Below are positions 43,632-54,483 of a DNA stretch of 64,000 nt, in pieces (the stretch's first letter is position 1; the number at the start of each line of letters is the position of its first letter). The translations under genes and the position numbers were made by a program. The stretch comes from Takashimella koratensis (taxonomy: Eukaryota > Basidiomycota > Tremellomycetes > Trichosporonales > Tetragoniomycetaceae): NCBI GenBank assembly GCA_003116875.1, contig BCKT01000004.1, forward strand, positions 1,732,891-1,796,890, in the 5' to 3' direction. The notes under the pieces were generated by a model, which saw nothing but the letters and a program-made list of their open reading frames with translations, was not told where the DNA came from and did no database searches.

Positions 43632-45318
43632 TCACTGGGCGCCATCGTCATGAGGCCACTGGGCGCCATCATCCTGAGGCCACTGGGCGCCATCGTCCTG
43701 ATCCCACTGCATGCCACCGTCAAGATGCCATTGGCCGCTCTGGTCTTGAGACCACTGGCTCCCACCGCCAGGACGCCGATGGGCGCTCTCGCTCTGAGAC
43801 AACTGGTCGCCATCGGCAAGAGGCCAACCACCCTGAGTCCACTCGGTACCGTATCCGTTGACGTGTGGGTTGACAGCTCCAGTAGGAGCTTCGGCGTGGA
43901 CAGCCATCTGCTGCTCGAACGCCAGGTTGGGATGGTACGGAGCCGCGTTGGTCCAGTACTGATCGTGCTCAGTGCTCCAGGGTAGCCCGGTGTATTGGGA
44001 AGACAGCGGGAACTCGATGGCACTCATCGTGGTCCCGGCGTGGTCGTTGCGGTTGTCGAGGGTAAGGGTCCCGCCTTGGGTGTTGCTGGTGGACGGATTG
44101 CTGCCGCGAATGTCGGGGGGGTTGTTGGACCCCTGTTGTCATGATAAGTTGATGATTAGCAAGCAAATCATACTTGTCAACATTGACCTTGGGCAGAAAA
44201 GACACAGTTTATTACAAGGCAGAAAAGACACAGTTTATTACAAACTTACTCTGTTGTGAGAGCTGCGGTGAGAGCTGCCCCCGGAGTGAACAGGATGGCG
44301 ACGGCGTCTAGAGGAGGGTTAATTCAGTGTAGTCGGTCAGACAATGGCAAGCGTCAGCCGGCTCAGTGAACTGCCAAAATCCAACTGATGAACTCACCGA
44401 GATGACGAACCGTGGTGGTTGCGCTCACGATCTTCGCGTCTGCGCAAGTCGCGTTCCCATTCACGCCCGTGGTGTTCTAGGCGTGCACGTTGTGTGCTGA
44501 AATCAAAGACGTTTTGGACACAAAATAATAGTTCAGGTGTGTCGCGTTCACAGTCAGTACCTCGACAATGTTATCATGTTCGATAGCTGGAAAAAGAACT
44601 CACGCTCCTGAAAACTCCGCCTTTGCTCCTTCCGTGGCAAAAAAGGCATGGACCTTTTGAGCTGTGTGGGCCTTCCACTGAGGAAACTCAGATGGAGAAG
44701 GGGGACGAATGGGCGTTGTGTCGTCCTCAGGCAGTACCATTGGCCCCTCAGTCGGCCAAGGAAACTTTCCATCGGGGAAAGCATCGTGTGGGATCAGTTG
44801 TCCCTCACTGGTCATGTTCCCAACATTCCAGTGTCCGTCGCGACTTTGAGAGTACCTTTGGGGACTGCTTCCCGTTCTTCGAGGGGTGAACGTGGGAGGA
44901 AGACATACTTTTGCAGATCTCTATCCCCGTCAGAACGGGTTGAGAAAGAAAAGGGGTGGTGAAATTCAGGGTCACCTGTGGTGCTGTGGTCGTCCCCACG
45001 ACTCCATGGTGACGCTTCTCGGGCTCGCTTGCGGTGAGGCATGTTGGGAGACATGTCTCGGCTGTAGTTGAAGGTCGGGTGGTTCCCCGTAGCCCCGTGG
45101 GAGAGCAGCTGAGGAGTTTGAGTTGCATTGACTGCTCTCGAGCCCTCGAGAAGAGTGCCGTGAGGCTGCGTAACCCATTTGCTGGTATCCCACCGGAGTA
45201 GTTGGAAATTCCTTGGACCAGAACCCTCCGTATCACTGTCCACAGATTCCTCGTGATCACCGTTGAAGAGGTAAGTAGGGATGAGATTGACAGACCCGTA
45301 TGGGTTGGATTGGGACAT
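43632..45318 (-). CDS. Cluster gene B: low-complexity protein with DDGAQW repeats
   Basis: Family not recognised. Exons: 44909-45318, 44604-44864, 44398-44496, 44250-44307, 43632-44132; 442 residues if the TGA at 43632-43634 is the stop. All junctions keep one open frame across three separate reading frames, which supports the model. The start is MSQSNPYGS. Then come TPQLLS (shared with gene C), MPHRKRAREASPW (possible nuclear signal), an Arg/His-rich middle (ERDLRRREDRERNHH) and a C-terminal repeat of D-D-G-A-Q-W with Gln and Trp. The final unit reads DDGAQ followed by TGA where the repeat predicts Trp (TGG). The frame then continues for 15 codons of like composition to TAA at 43584. An intron 43571-43636 (GTGAGC...CCCAG) is a third option for the end. 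Confidence 0.75.
44192..44243 (-). repeat. Perfect 26-bp tandem duplication inside gene B intron 4
   Basis: Two identical 26-bp copies adjoin (44192-44217 and 44218-44243), beginning just inside the 5' splice site at 44249. The duplication lengthens the intron to 117 nt and looks recent because it is perfect. Confidence 0.92.
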
Positions 45319-46426
45319 GATGGTCAGGAGAATCGCTCTCTTGTGATGTGGGTATGTAGAAGCTTGCGCAGCTATGAAGTGAGAAAATTGGAAGCGAGGG
45401 GAGAAGAGAAATTCAGGGTATTTATGCTTGGACCAGACCAAGCCCACCTACAAGTGTTTTGAAAATGCGCTAAAGACAAACTCCAGCTCTTCACATCCTT
45501 TGATCACTTCCACCTCCACCTCCTCTCCTGCTCTCCCACCACGACGTCGTCTCCTCTACGAAGGCGAAACCAGGTTGAGCTTGCTCAAACAAGGTGAACA
45601 GCCCCTTCACCGGCTGAATCAGCGGGGTAAGCAGTGATCGGCACTCAAAGGATGAACAACTTGTCGCCGATAAGCCAGGAGGCGCGTCTCAGGGATTTGA
45701 AAATAACATATGCCAGCCGTAGGGGGATACGTGGTGAAATGCGGAACGCTTGCGTGATAAGGGGAAGGTCGGGGGATCTAGACCGAGCTATGTCTTGAAG
45801 TGAACGACGCTACTTGTGGGTGATAGTCTGACAAATGTAGAAGAATGGATGATATCACATTTGCCAAGTCCGATAGTTTCAACAGGCTTGGATGACAAAC
45901 CTCATGATGTGCACATCCAGTGGCTAAGTAAGACAACCACCGCAGCGCATTGCTGCAGTCCTCTTGTGAGAGGGGGTTAGGCAGCTGGGCCTCAATAGAG
46001 GGATGGCTCACTACGCTTGATGATAAAAGAGGGGTGCAGAGGAAGCAAGGGTGCAGATCAAGCTCGACGATAGGTTGAACAGTTTGAGTTGTCGATCTGT
46101 GGGGCGCGCAAACAAGTGAAGGCGTACCATCATACGAGAGAGTGGATGTTACAAAGAGAGCAAGAGAGTATGCAGGCGCTTGTCGTCATCAACGACAGAC
46201 GGATGTGAAAGATCGAAAAGGATAACACAGCAAAAGGCATAGCTGAAGTCCCAAAATTCCACTCAAGAAAAACCCGGCAAGTTGAGCCACCGATTCATCA
46301 CGGTTGAGAAACGACGAAGATTGCGAGAAAGCAAAAACAAGTACTGAGAGCTGTGCAAGAGCTCGAGTCTGAGATAAATCAAAGATCAAACCCAGAGTAA
46401 AACGAATCATGAAGAAATGCCTCATT
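45319..46426. other. 1.1-kb spacer between cluster genes B and C
   Basis: It contains a TATA-like CATAAATA (minus strand, 45419-45426), 101 bp before the gene B start. A minus-strand open stretch of 76 codons at 45778-46011 has no ATG and no splice context I can defend. It may be a remnant of a further copy, but I cannot show it. Confidence 0.4.
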
Positions 46427-47890
46427 TCAATTGGACTCGTCTTCCTCCGGAATAGGGGACACTTCCGATCGGTGTCGAGTGGCGGTGGAAGACCTGGTTT
46501 GAGGTCGGATTGGTGAACATGGTGGCCGAGACCCCAAGTTCCTGCGTGTGGTATTACCGGGCTTTGGTTTCCTAGGGCGTCCGGAAGACTTGTCTGTAGC
46601 AGCATTTTCGGGGTCTCGGCAGTGCCGGGAGGAGGAGGATTGCACCTCGGTCTGGTGGTACACATTGATACGGCACAGTATAAGGAGAGAGACATGAGTA
46701 ATCAGCGTTGTCAGTTTCAGAACGTCAACTTGGTAATGACACTAACCTCCTTCAGTGACTTGTAACCCGTGTATCCTTGGGAGTAAGAGTTCGCGGGGAC
46801 CTCATATTTCGAGAAGTCTTGCGATGAATCTTCGATGCTCGTAGATTTCCGTTGCTGAAGTTCGGAGTCGGCGGGTCCCTGAGCCGCTTCTGAGTCTTTG
46901 GTGCTTTTGCCACTCCGCGAGGCGTTTTCTGTGAAGAAGGTCAATATCTGTATACGTGAAGTTACGTACTTCATCGGATCCTCGCACCTCTCTTCGAAAC
47001 GGCCGTCTGACCCTTCTGGGGACTCGTAACGTACATTCCAAGTCGGGTAGAATTCCGCGTTGGTAAGTTGGGCCGCCAAAAGACTGTGGGCTCCGAGAGA
47101 ATCGAACGAGTCAGCACGCGACCTGGGGCTCACATATCCAGATGGTGGACCGTCTGGGAAATGAATGCTGTCGTTGTCGGTGCCACTTCGATCTGCGTAG
47201 TAATCCTCGTCAGGGTAATTCACAGCTTGGTGGCGAAGCCGGGAATCATGAAGCTTTCGCCGGTGCTCTGTGGGAGTACCCTTGAGCTCGGAGTCAATGG
47301 ATTCGCCTTCGTTGAAGTCATAATCCCTGCCTGAGTATCCTTGGGAGCTAAAAGTGAATAACGCCTCAGTCTGACTTGCTTATCAAGTTTAGTATTTCAA
47401 AAGCTCCTCTGTACAAATGGGGTACAGAATCGAGGACCGGAAAGGGGAAAGAAGGGACTCACTCGTCTTTTTGCCTTCTCTGATGCCCTGTGTAGGAGGA
47501 AGCTTCAGCGACTGATGAATACCACGACTGTCGCTGAGTATCGACCGCATATCCCGGGTCACCAGATACCAGGGTGTCCTCGTACCTCACTGGTACGTAT
47601 CCCGGAGAGTCTGAAAATGTACTGTTCAACGGTGAGAGGAGCTGAGGGGTTGAGCAGTTGACGTCGCCGGGGAATGGGAGCAGTGTGACGTTATGTGGCA
47701 AGTCTCGGGTGGGAGGACGACCGACCCAGCCGCTGGAAGACTGATTGTCGCCGGTATCCCGATAGTGAATTGACACGTCGGAGCCTTGCATGGTACCTTG
47801 CTGTTCCGGATCGAAAGTGGATTCGGGATTGAGATCGTTCCCTTCTTCGGTCGGCCAGTAGTTGGACAGCCCCGGGTTGTAGTCGGACAT
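46427..47890 (-). CDS. Cluster gene C: Ser/Tyr-rich protein with SQGY[ST]G motifs
   Basis: Family not recognised. Exons: 47463-47890, 46747-47347, 46427-46651; 417 residues. The start MSDYNPGLS shares the MSxxNPxxS pattern with genes A and B, and VNCSTPQLLS matches VNATQTPQLLS of gene B. A short motif recurs around exon ends: SSYTGHQ, DSQGYSGRD, SYSQGYTGY. The middle is acidic and Tyr-rich (YPDEDYYADRSG), and the C-terminus is basic and Ser-rich (SGRPRKPKPG, RSSTATRHRSE), ending EEDESN. No signal peptide or membrane segment. A small 41-nt GTACGT...CAG candidate intron inside exon 2 was rejected because removing it breaks the last SQGYTG unit out of frame. Confidence 0.72.
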
Positions 47891-49191
47891 GGTGGCTGAT
47901 CCGAAGGGTCGATGCTGAGCTGATCTTGTTCGAGTGTGGTTAGAGTGGTGTCAAGGAGAAGAGGCGACGAAGAGTAGGTGAGTGTCTGTATGCAGGGAAA
48001 CCCGTGGTAGGGAAAGAGGGCTTGGGGGGGGGGGGGGGGGGGACATATCTGACTGTTCGAGGAGGACCGTCCTGGAGGCCTTTACGACAAAAATAACTGT
48101 CAAGCCCCTCAAGGCCTTGACATCCTCTGAGAGCTAGCAAATGCCGCTGTTTGCCGACGGTCTAGCCTCAGTGCAACTGGGGGAAGCCATTCAAAGCCTT
48201 CGTGGAAGGCGGGTTCACCGCCTCTCTCTCCAGTTATGACGGAGATCCACCTCGAAAGGATCGATAAATCTTGGGTCGACCCCAGTCCAAAACCCCCGGA
48301 GGATCAACTTGACAACCACCTTCGGCCGAGAGGGGGAGCGAATGATTCAGTGGAAACAAAAGGTAGAAAGACGTGCTGAAGTGGGATCTCGAAGCTGGAA
48401 GTGAGGACACTAGGTGCATCTGCCCAGTCTGGACTTGAGGAAAGGAGGAGACAGTTCGAAAGTGAGAGTGACAGACGCTTTGACTTACGATGCTGAAAGG
48501 AGAGTGTGAGAACAGGGGTGATTCGGTGTAAAAGATAAGCAGCTTCAGAGCTCGGCTCGGTCGAGGTTTTCTTTCCTTTCATCCACTTAGACCCGCTCAC
48601 GGTCGCAGTTCTTCCACAGTCCAAACGTTGAACACGCCAGTCTTATCGAGAAAAGTTGGTTAGACCCTTTGACGATTATCGGCCGTGACTGCGGATATTG
48701 GACAAGCTGCAAACTGAGCAGCGCTCTCGACCCTGTCGGCGGAACCGAGGGGATGAGGATGCTAGGCTAGCCGATCGCCGGTGAACAGGGTGTAAATCGG
48801 CGACATTGGACGAAAGTGCATTCTTAGCAGAGGTGTCGATGCATGGTGACGGAGCGTTTCCGGGAGATTTCAGGTGTTTGAGGGTCAGAAAGGATGTACA
48901 GATCATCAGTAGGTCACGGTTAAAGACGGTCTCTCTGTTGGCCTTGAGATTGATAGGTCGAAGGCTCAAGGGTAGTTAGGAGGGCGAAAACGAAAGAGAC
49001 AGGCTGGGAACAAGCCCCGGCAAGGGGCCATGCACTGCCACTGAATTTGCTTTCATTGGTGCTGGAAAAGTACTGACAAATATGGACAAGTATCGAGAAA
49101 ACAAACTCGGACGCATGATTGAGCCAAAAGTATGGAGGGGAAAAGGCGCGCAACATTGTTGAGACTTTGGTGGCAATGAGAACGCCCATTC
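47891..49191. other. 1.3-kb spacer between genes C and D, with 19-nt poly-G
   Basis: A run of 19 G at 48024-48042 lies about 140 bp upstream of the gene C start. Around 48854-48893 the sequence resembles 50408-50445 (about four fifths identical by eye). No gene is supported. Confidence 0.5.
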
Positions 49192-50048
49192 TCATTTGTT
49201 GGCAACGTTGTCGTTTGGCTGATTTGAGGGAGACTGAGCCCGAGGACCCCGTTCCTGAAGCTGGCGCTTTTTGATCGCTTGGGTTGAGCGACGAAGCTCC
49301 TCCACCTGGGCCTCAGTCAGAGGACCACCACTTTTCTTGGAGCCTCCGGCAGAAGGAAACGACACGAGCGAGAGGCCCTATGAGAAAGATGGTTGGAGCA
49401 GGTTGGGGATCATTAATCAATCATTTCCCACAAATAATCCAGCACACTATCGAGGACTTACATCGACATTGGCGTAGCTGCTGCTGATCCCCGTTGCTGG
49501 AGAGCTGTTTCCAAGTCAGATCCTGCTTGAATATGAAATTTCTGCCTTGTTACTTGCTCAATTTGAGCTGGACTGACTTGGTGGGGAGCTCTCTGTACTG
49601 GTGGTAGCTCAGCATGAAGTCACTGGCTTCCTCGAGAAGATCGGATTGGCTCGGCTTGAAATCAAACGGCTCGAGGGTATCCACCTCCATCCCGGAGCCC
49701 GAAGCAGCTTGGGAGACGCCAGGGGGGAAAATGACGAGTCTGTGTCTCCTGGTCAGCCTCTCTCAGCAAAGAGAAGCAGGAAACGTACCTGTTGTCTTCC
49801 TCTTCCACTTGTGGCTTGGAAGAGCTGGTCCATTGGACAGTGTCCGGGGAGAAGGGGCCAGGAGCAGAATCAGCACTTGTACCAGGGAGAAAGTGGGACC
49901 CGATGACTTTCTGGGCAGAGTCAGCGAGCGTCGCAGAGTTGGACAGGGCAGCGGCACCTTCCTCAACGTTTTCCTCAAGGTGAGTTGGGTCTTTCCCGTG
50001 CTGTGTCGCTTTGTGGAAAGATTCGTCGAAGGGACGGTGCTCGGACAT
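49192..50048 (-). CDS. Cluster gene D: unrecognised 219-residue protein
   Basis: Family not recognised. Exons: 49789-50048, 49578-49748, 49462-49504, 49192-49377; 219 residues. The start MSEHRPFDES resembles the cluster start only loosely (M-S-x-x-x-P). It differs from A to C in having segments that look foldable: FDFKPSQSDLLEEASDFMLSY (quoted in part) and a C-terminal amphipathic stretch TEAQVEELRRSTQAIKKRQL, likely a helix. A 43-nt exon 3 encodes NSPATGISSSYANVD. No signal peptide or membrane segment. The promoter shows no clear TATA box. The space 50049-50795 is non-coding. Confidence 0.72.
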
Positions 50049-50795
50049 GTTTGATGAAAATTGTGTAGAGTTGCAGCAATGTGCGGTTGGGCGGTGTGAA
50101 ATTCAGAGGCCAGGGGGTGGCGTACGAGGTAAGAAGAAAAAGAGGGAAGAAAAACGGTGGTTAGTCTGTATTTGTGACAGCCAGCGGCGGGGCATTTCCT
50201 GTCTTCACATGATAAAGACTGACGGCTGAGCTCTGCCTCACCGTTCCTTCCTTTCAATCGCTCCAACACCGCCCACGACTCCACTTCGGCCATGACCTCG
50301 GTAGTTATCTTGGCCGTAACTTTTGCCGGTTTGTAAGGCGGGAGCGAGAATACAAGACAAAGAACTCAGAGACTGTCAGAAGCGGTGTCGGAGTTCCAGG
50401 ACGGGAGGATTTCGGGAGATCTGCGTGTTTAAGATCAGAAAGGATGGAGGGACCGTCGGGTGAAGTGGGTTTGGAAAATGAGAGAGGCGAGGGGTGTCTC
50501 TGCACCCACAGGAAGAAGGTTTACCGAGGCGAAAACCTGGAAGAAACACGAAAGCAATGACTGTGAGGGAGACGCTGAGATGTAGTAAGGATGAACGGCC
50601 GCGCTCTGAGGACCTCCACTAGCTCCACGGCGTGTAGGATTGTACTAAAAGTTCACTCAGGCTCATGAGACGCTTCAATAACTTGCATTAAGAACGTAGA
50701 TAGAACCAGGAAAACTAAAGCGGTGCGGTGTGCGGTTCGAATACAGAACCAACGTTCCCTATCCCACTGGTTGGGTTGAGGAAATCAAGTGACGT

Positions 50796-51131
50796 TCAAG
50801 TACTATCAGTATTACTGGTGCCCTCAGTCTCGGTAGTGTTACCGTACTGCACCATCTCAGCCGACAACTGCTGACTAATGGCGTCGTCATCGTCATTGTT
50901 TGGGAATGCCTCTGCGAGCAACTGCTGACCAGGAGCTTCGTCGTCATCGTCTGGCTCCTGGTTCGCTGTCGGAGTCTCTGGCGAGTTGGGCGCCCTCGAA
51001 CTGCCTGAATAAGACCTTCCGTTGTCGCTACTGGTCGCGGAGGAATCACTGACAACGGACGCTTCCCTGGTAACCACCTGCTGCTCGTCGACAGACGAGG
51101 TGGTGGTGTTATCAGCTGCTGGAGAAGACAT
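50796..51131 (-). CDS. Cluster gene E: small acidic Ser/Thr-rich protein
   Basis: A single-exon gene for 111 residues, not recognised. It starts MSSPAADNTTTSS and is rich in S, T, D, E and Q. An internal duplication is visible: DDDDEAPGQQLLAEAFPN followed by DDDDAISQQLSAEM. The small size and lack of introns lower certainty, but a TATA element (TATAAAA, minus strand, 51251-51257) lies 120 bp upstream, as in genes A and B, and the frame has a normal ATG and stop. Likely disordered and soluble. Confidence 0.6.
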   Translation of the reverse strand: MSSPAADNTTTSSVDEQQVVTREASVVSDSSATSSDNGRSYSGSSRAPNSPETPTANQEPDDDDEAPGQQLLAEAFPNNDDDDAISQQLSAEMVQYGNTTETEGTSNTDST

Positions 51132-51250
51132 TGTTGTTAAAGAGGTTTGTAGAAAGAGTATGTGGTTGCTCTGATCGCGAGCAGAAGTGTGAATGCCACT
51201 GAGGTGTAGAGTGAAGAGAAAGAGGGGATAAACGGCTGAATGTTTGCCAT

Positions 51251-51257
51251 TTTTATA
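51251..51257 (-). promoter_or_regulatory. TATA box of cluster gene E
   Basis: TATAAAA on the minus strand, 120 bp before the ATG at 51131, the same spacing as for gene A. Confidence 0.5.
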
Positions 51258-51703
51258 TGAAGATCAGTGGACAAGACTGGGGCCGGTGTGAGTTGGCAAG
51301 ACAGCGCTTGGTACTTTCAGACCCTTTTTGTACACTCTCGTGACAATTCCTTTCACAATCCCTTTCACCTGAACGACTCAACAGACTTAGACAGTCGCCC
51401 CAGTCGATCCTTTCCCACACCCCTCGGCGGCTGATTCGTTAAGTCCCGAGTCGTATTGAGCGGAAAGTACCACCGAGGACGGTCAACAATGGTACGTCGT
51501 TCTCCCTTCACTCAAGGAAAACCACGGAGAACAGGCAGCATGGTGTGAGAGATGTAGTCAAAAAATGCATATCCATTCGGAATCTGACGACCAGCGCAAG
51601 TATCCCTTTTGCCCCCGGATTCCCTTTCTCCCAGACCTCCATATACCGTAAGCCTCAGTTGCCGTTGAGCTCAGCCTATCCGCGAGTTCTACCCAGCGCG
51701 GGT

Positions 51704-52610
51704 TTACTCGACCGAGACCTCGGCGACGACGGGTGCAGCCGGGTGAATCGTGGTCATTGAATGGCTGGAGATGACGGCGACCCGGAGGAGAGTGAGGATG
51801 AGGAAGATTCGGTGGAGGGAGAAAAGGGCGTGTAGGATTCGTTGGGTGAGCGTGAGCTGGAGCTTGGTTGTTTCTGTGAAGGGGTTAGCTAACTCCAGCG
51901 CGATGGGAGACTAAAGTCGGTCAAATGGGCCTGTACATGGCCAGGGATATAGACCCAGACTCACTGTTACCGCCAAGGAGGATACCGACACGCCTCAGCT
52001 CTGCGCCAACTTCCGAAACCACCACAGCCAAACCAACGAGTGTCGCAAGGTCGAGCGGTGCGATCCAGTCTCCCGGTAACGAAGTGGGCATCGTCACGCA
52101 CAGTCTCCACGAGATAGCGTGCAAGTACGCGGCATGCACGAGTGGTTTCCCTACGATACCCTTGATCTGTTTCCTCGTCGGCTTTGAGGACCCAGTCCGT
52201 GTTGGTGAGCCCGGTTTCTCTTCCGTCCAGCTGGGCAAACGGGGAGTTGCAGGTTTCACGGGCCTGAACGAACGAAGCGAGATATTCCAGTTTCTCGGGG
52301 CGTAAGCGCTCCTCGGTGTTCGTGAGAGGTTGTAAAGAGCCGTGCAGACGCCCAGGAGGAGGTAAGCGAGTGCGATCTTCTCCACGGCCCAGCCGACGTG
52401 CCATGCCGGAGGGAGCGGAAGGCCCTTGGAGTGTAGATTAGGAACTTGAACGGGGAACGTGAGGTTGCGGCGACCGGGGAGGGCGAAGGGGAGTGGGCGG
52501 ATAGCGAGGGAAAGGAGGAGAAGGACAAGTGGGTGCGTGGTGAGAGAGAGAGAAGGGGTGATGTCGGGTCGGAGGGAACGAGGGAGCGGGAGTGAGAAGG
52601 AGAGCGACAT
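51704..52610 (-). CDS. Unknown multi-span membrane protein, tandem paralogue 1
   Basis: Exons: 51965-52610 and 51704-51873; 271 residues. Function unknown. Five or so hydrophobic segments are seen: HPLVLLLLSLAIRPLPFAL, VEKIALAYLLLGVCTALY, AAYLHAISWRLC, LDLATLVGLAVVVSEV and, on exon 2, ILHALFSLHRIFLILTLLRV. It pairs with the gene 0.5 kb upstream: HAISWRLC matches HLIAWRLM, LPGDWIAPLDLATLVG matches LPEDWVWPWDVATVVG, and the exon-2 LTQRILHALFSLHR matches VLPRILHAILAIHR. Both genes have one intron of the same phase at the same place. The ATG at 52610 is the first in frame. A charged loop (residues about 130-160) separates the second and third segments. Confidence 0.78.
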
Positions 52611-53106
52611 CGTGAGACGAGTTGGTGGTGGTGGTGGTGGTGGTGGTGAGGACTGAGGTTGAGAAAGACGTCGACAGCGATGGAACAGTGGGAAGATGTA
52701 CAATAAACAACGAGAGTGGTTTGGTTATACGCGCTGTTGTCCTACCCACCTACCCACTCACTCCTCGACATGCATCGACCAGCCAACACCCATCGCGTCC
52801 GTATACTCTCTTGACTTTGTCTGCAAATGGACAATTCTATCTTTCCAATGCACCCAATAACTGGGGTCTCCGCAATCGATAACGAAAATGTTCACCGGAA
52901 GTGGTAAATTTTCTCCATCCGTGGGTGTGTAGATCAGTCTTGGTGTCGACCCGATCGGGTGATTTGGGATTCATCTGCCAGCCGTTTCGATGGGCTTTGT
53001 TCGCTGCGTTGGGTTGGTTGGGATAGGGTGATATGATATATGACAGGTACATGCATACAGTGGAGGGTTGTGGGAGAGCCGCGAGAGAGAGATAGAGAGG
53101 GAGAGA

Positions 53107-54030
53107 TCACGTGTCGATGGAGTCCGAGCCGGAGATGGAGCCGATATCTGACGGAGAGACGACGGTCGTATCGAGCCCGGAGGAGAGGATGCCTACCGCG
53201 AGAAGGAGGCGGTGGATCGCGAGAATCGCGTGGAGAATGCGGGGTAGGACTCGCGGTGGTCGCTGGGAGCCTGTGACGAAGAGACAAATGTCAGCACGAG
53301 CAGTCACAATCAAGATTATCGGGTAGCCAGGCTATCAGGATCATCCGAGCAGCGCGGTGCTTGATCTGTCCGGGGGAACGGACCACCAGGCGGCGCGGCG
53401 TACCAGACACGATCACCAAGGCCGGCCGTACTCACTTAGTCCAAGAAGCGTGAACAGCCGCATCACCTCGTCTGTCGCCGCCGTCAGACCCAGACTAACA
53501 CCGACCACCGTCGCCACGTCCCATGGCCAGACCCAGTCCTCGGGTAAGGGGATAGGCGGCGCGCACATGAGTCGCCAAGCGATGAGATGGAGAGCGACGG
53601 CGTAGACTATTGGCTGTGACACGACTGGTCTTGTCGTCCCCTCTTTTGTCTTCTTCCCATCATCTCTCTCCTCCTTCCCGGCCTTCTCATCCTTCTCGCC
53701 TGGAGTGCTTTGTCCACTTGATTGCTCTCGAACAGTTTGTGCGATACGACCAACGAGCCTGCCGGCAGCAAGCAACACCGCGAGAGCGAAATATGCCAAC
53801 ATGAGATGCTCTACTGGGCGTGAGACGCGCCATGGTCTTGGGAATGTCGCGAGGATGTGAGGTGGGAAGGGAAGGAGAGCGAAACCGAGGGGACCGGAGA
53901 ATGCCGGCCAGGAGTAATGCCGGCGCCACGGTCTGGGCGGGATGAGGAAGCTGCCGAGGAGGAGGATGAGTGGGTGGAGGCTGATGACGAGGGGCGGCGA
54001 GCTGCCGAGGGGGATGGTGAGCGCTGGCAT
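53107..54030 (-). CDS. Unknown multi-span membrane protein, tandem paralogue 2
   Basis: Exons: 53436-54030 and 53107-53270; 252 residues. Function unknown. Hydrophobic segments include LVISLHPLILLLGSFLI, VEHLMLAYFALAVLLAAG, IVYAVALHLIAWRLM, WDVATVVGVSLGLTAA and ILHAILAIHRLLLAVGIL. A charged, Lys/Glu/Gly-rich loop lies at about residues 105-140. The exon-2 tail ends in an acidic Ser/Asp-rich stretch (SPSDIGSISGSDSIDT), probably facing the cytosol. It shares intron place and phase with the 51.7-52.6 kb gene; sequence identity is low, so the duplication is not recent. A CACGTG hexamer (53108-53113) overlaps the stop codon and is likely chance. Confidence 0.78.
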
Positions 54031-54388
54031 GGCGCCGTAGGAGTGGTGGTGGGTGGGGTCAGAGAATGTGATCGCGTGGACGAGGACGACATTGGGAAGT
54101 GACTGACGCCGAGCGGAAGTGCGGGTGACCGTATCAATGACGTGTCATTGGGGAACAGCCTCAGGTAGACCCAAGGGGGGGGAAGTGATACGGCTGATCC
54201 GGGGTCATGTTGTAATTTGGTATTACCAGGATTGGCAATTGTGTTGCCCGATTTGGCAACAACTGATTGGACATGAACGATTGATTGTTTTCAGCCACCC
54301 TGGACCCTTGGATCTTACGCCCCGATGGATACCCCCCCGTCCTTTGGGTACCCTGGCTCCGTTTCCCTGAACCCTGCTCGACTGCAGA

Positions 54389-54483
54389 TGTGTGTGTGTG
54401 TGTGTGAGCCTGTGTGTGGGTTGTTTGGTCTGACCCCAGCCAGTGTAATGTTGGACCACCACCGTACACACACACACACACAC
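54389..54483. repeat. Inverted TG and AC microsatellites in the MCM1 upstream region
   Basis: (TG)8 at 54389-54404 and an AC run at 54466-54483 are mutually complementary, 61 bp apart. A cruciform or RNA hairpin is possible. The space 54031-55328 otherwise shows CT-rich and CATC-rich leader-like sequence and no gene. Confidence 0.8.

Noticed and set aside
45778..46011. 76-codon minus-strand open stretch between genes B and C
   Set aside because: It lacks an ATG and any supportable splice to an upstream exon; it could be a relic but evidence is too thin to call a gene.
46940..46980. 41-nt GTACGT...CAG candidate intron in gene C
   Set aside because: Removing it changes the frame and destroys the SQGYTG motif shared with the rest of the protein; it is also shorter than the other introns.
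51967..52404. 145-codon minus-strand frame overlapping membrane paralogue 1
   Set aside because: It lies in another frame of the same exon; the paralogue comparison supports the frame that ends at 51965, not this one.
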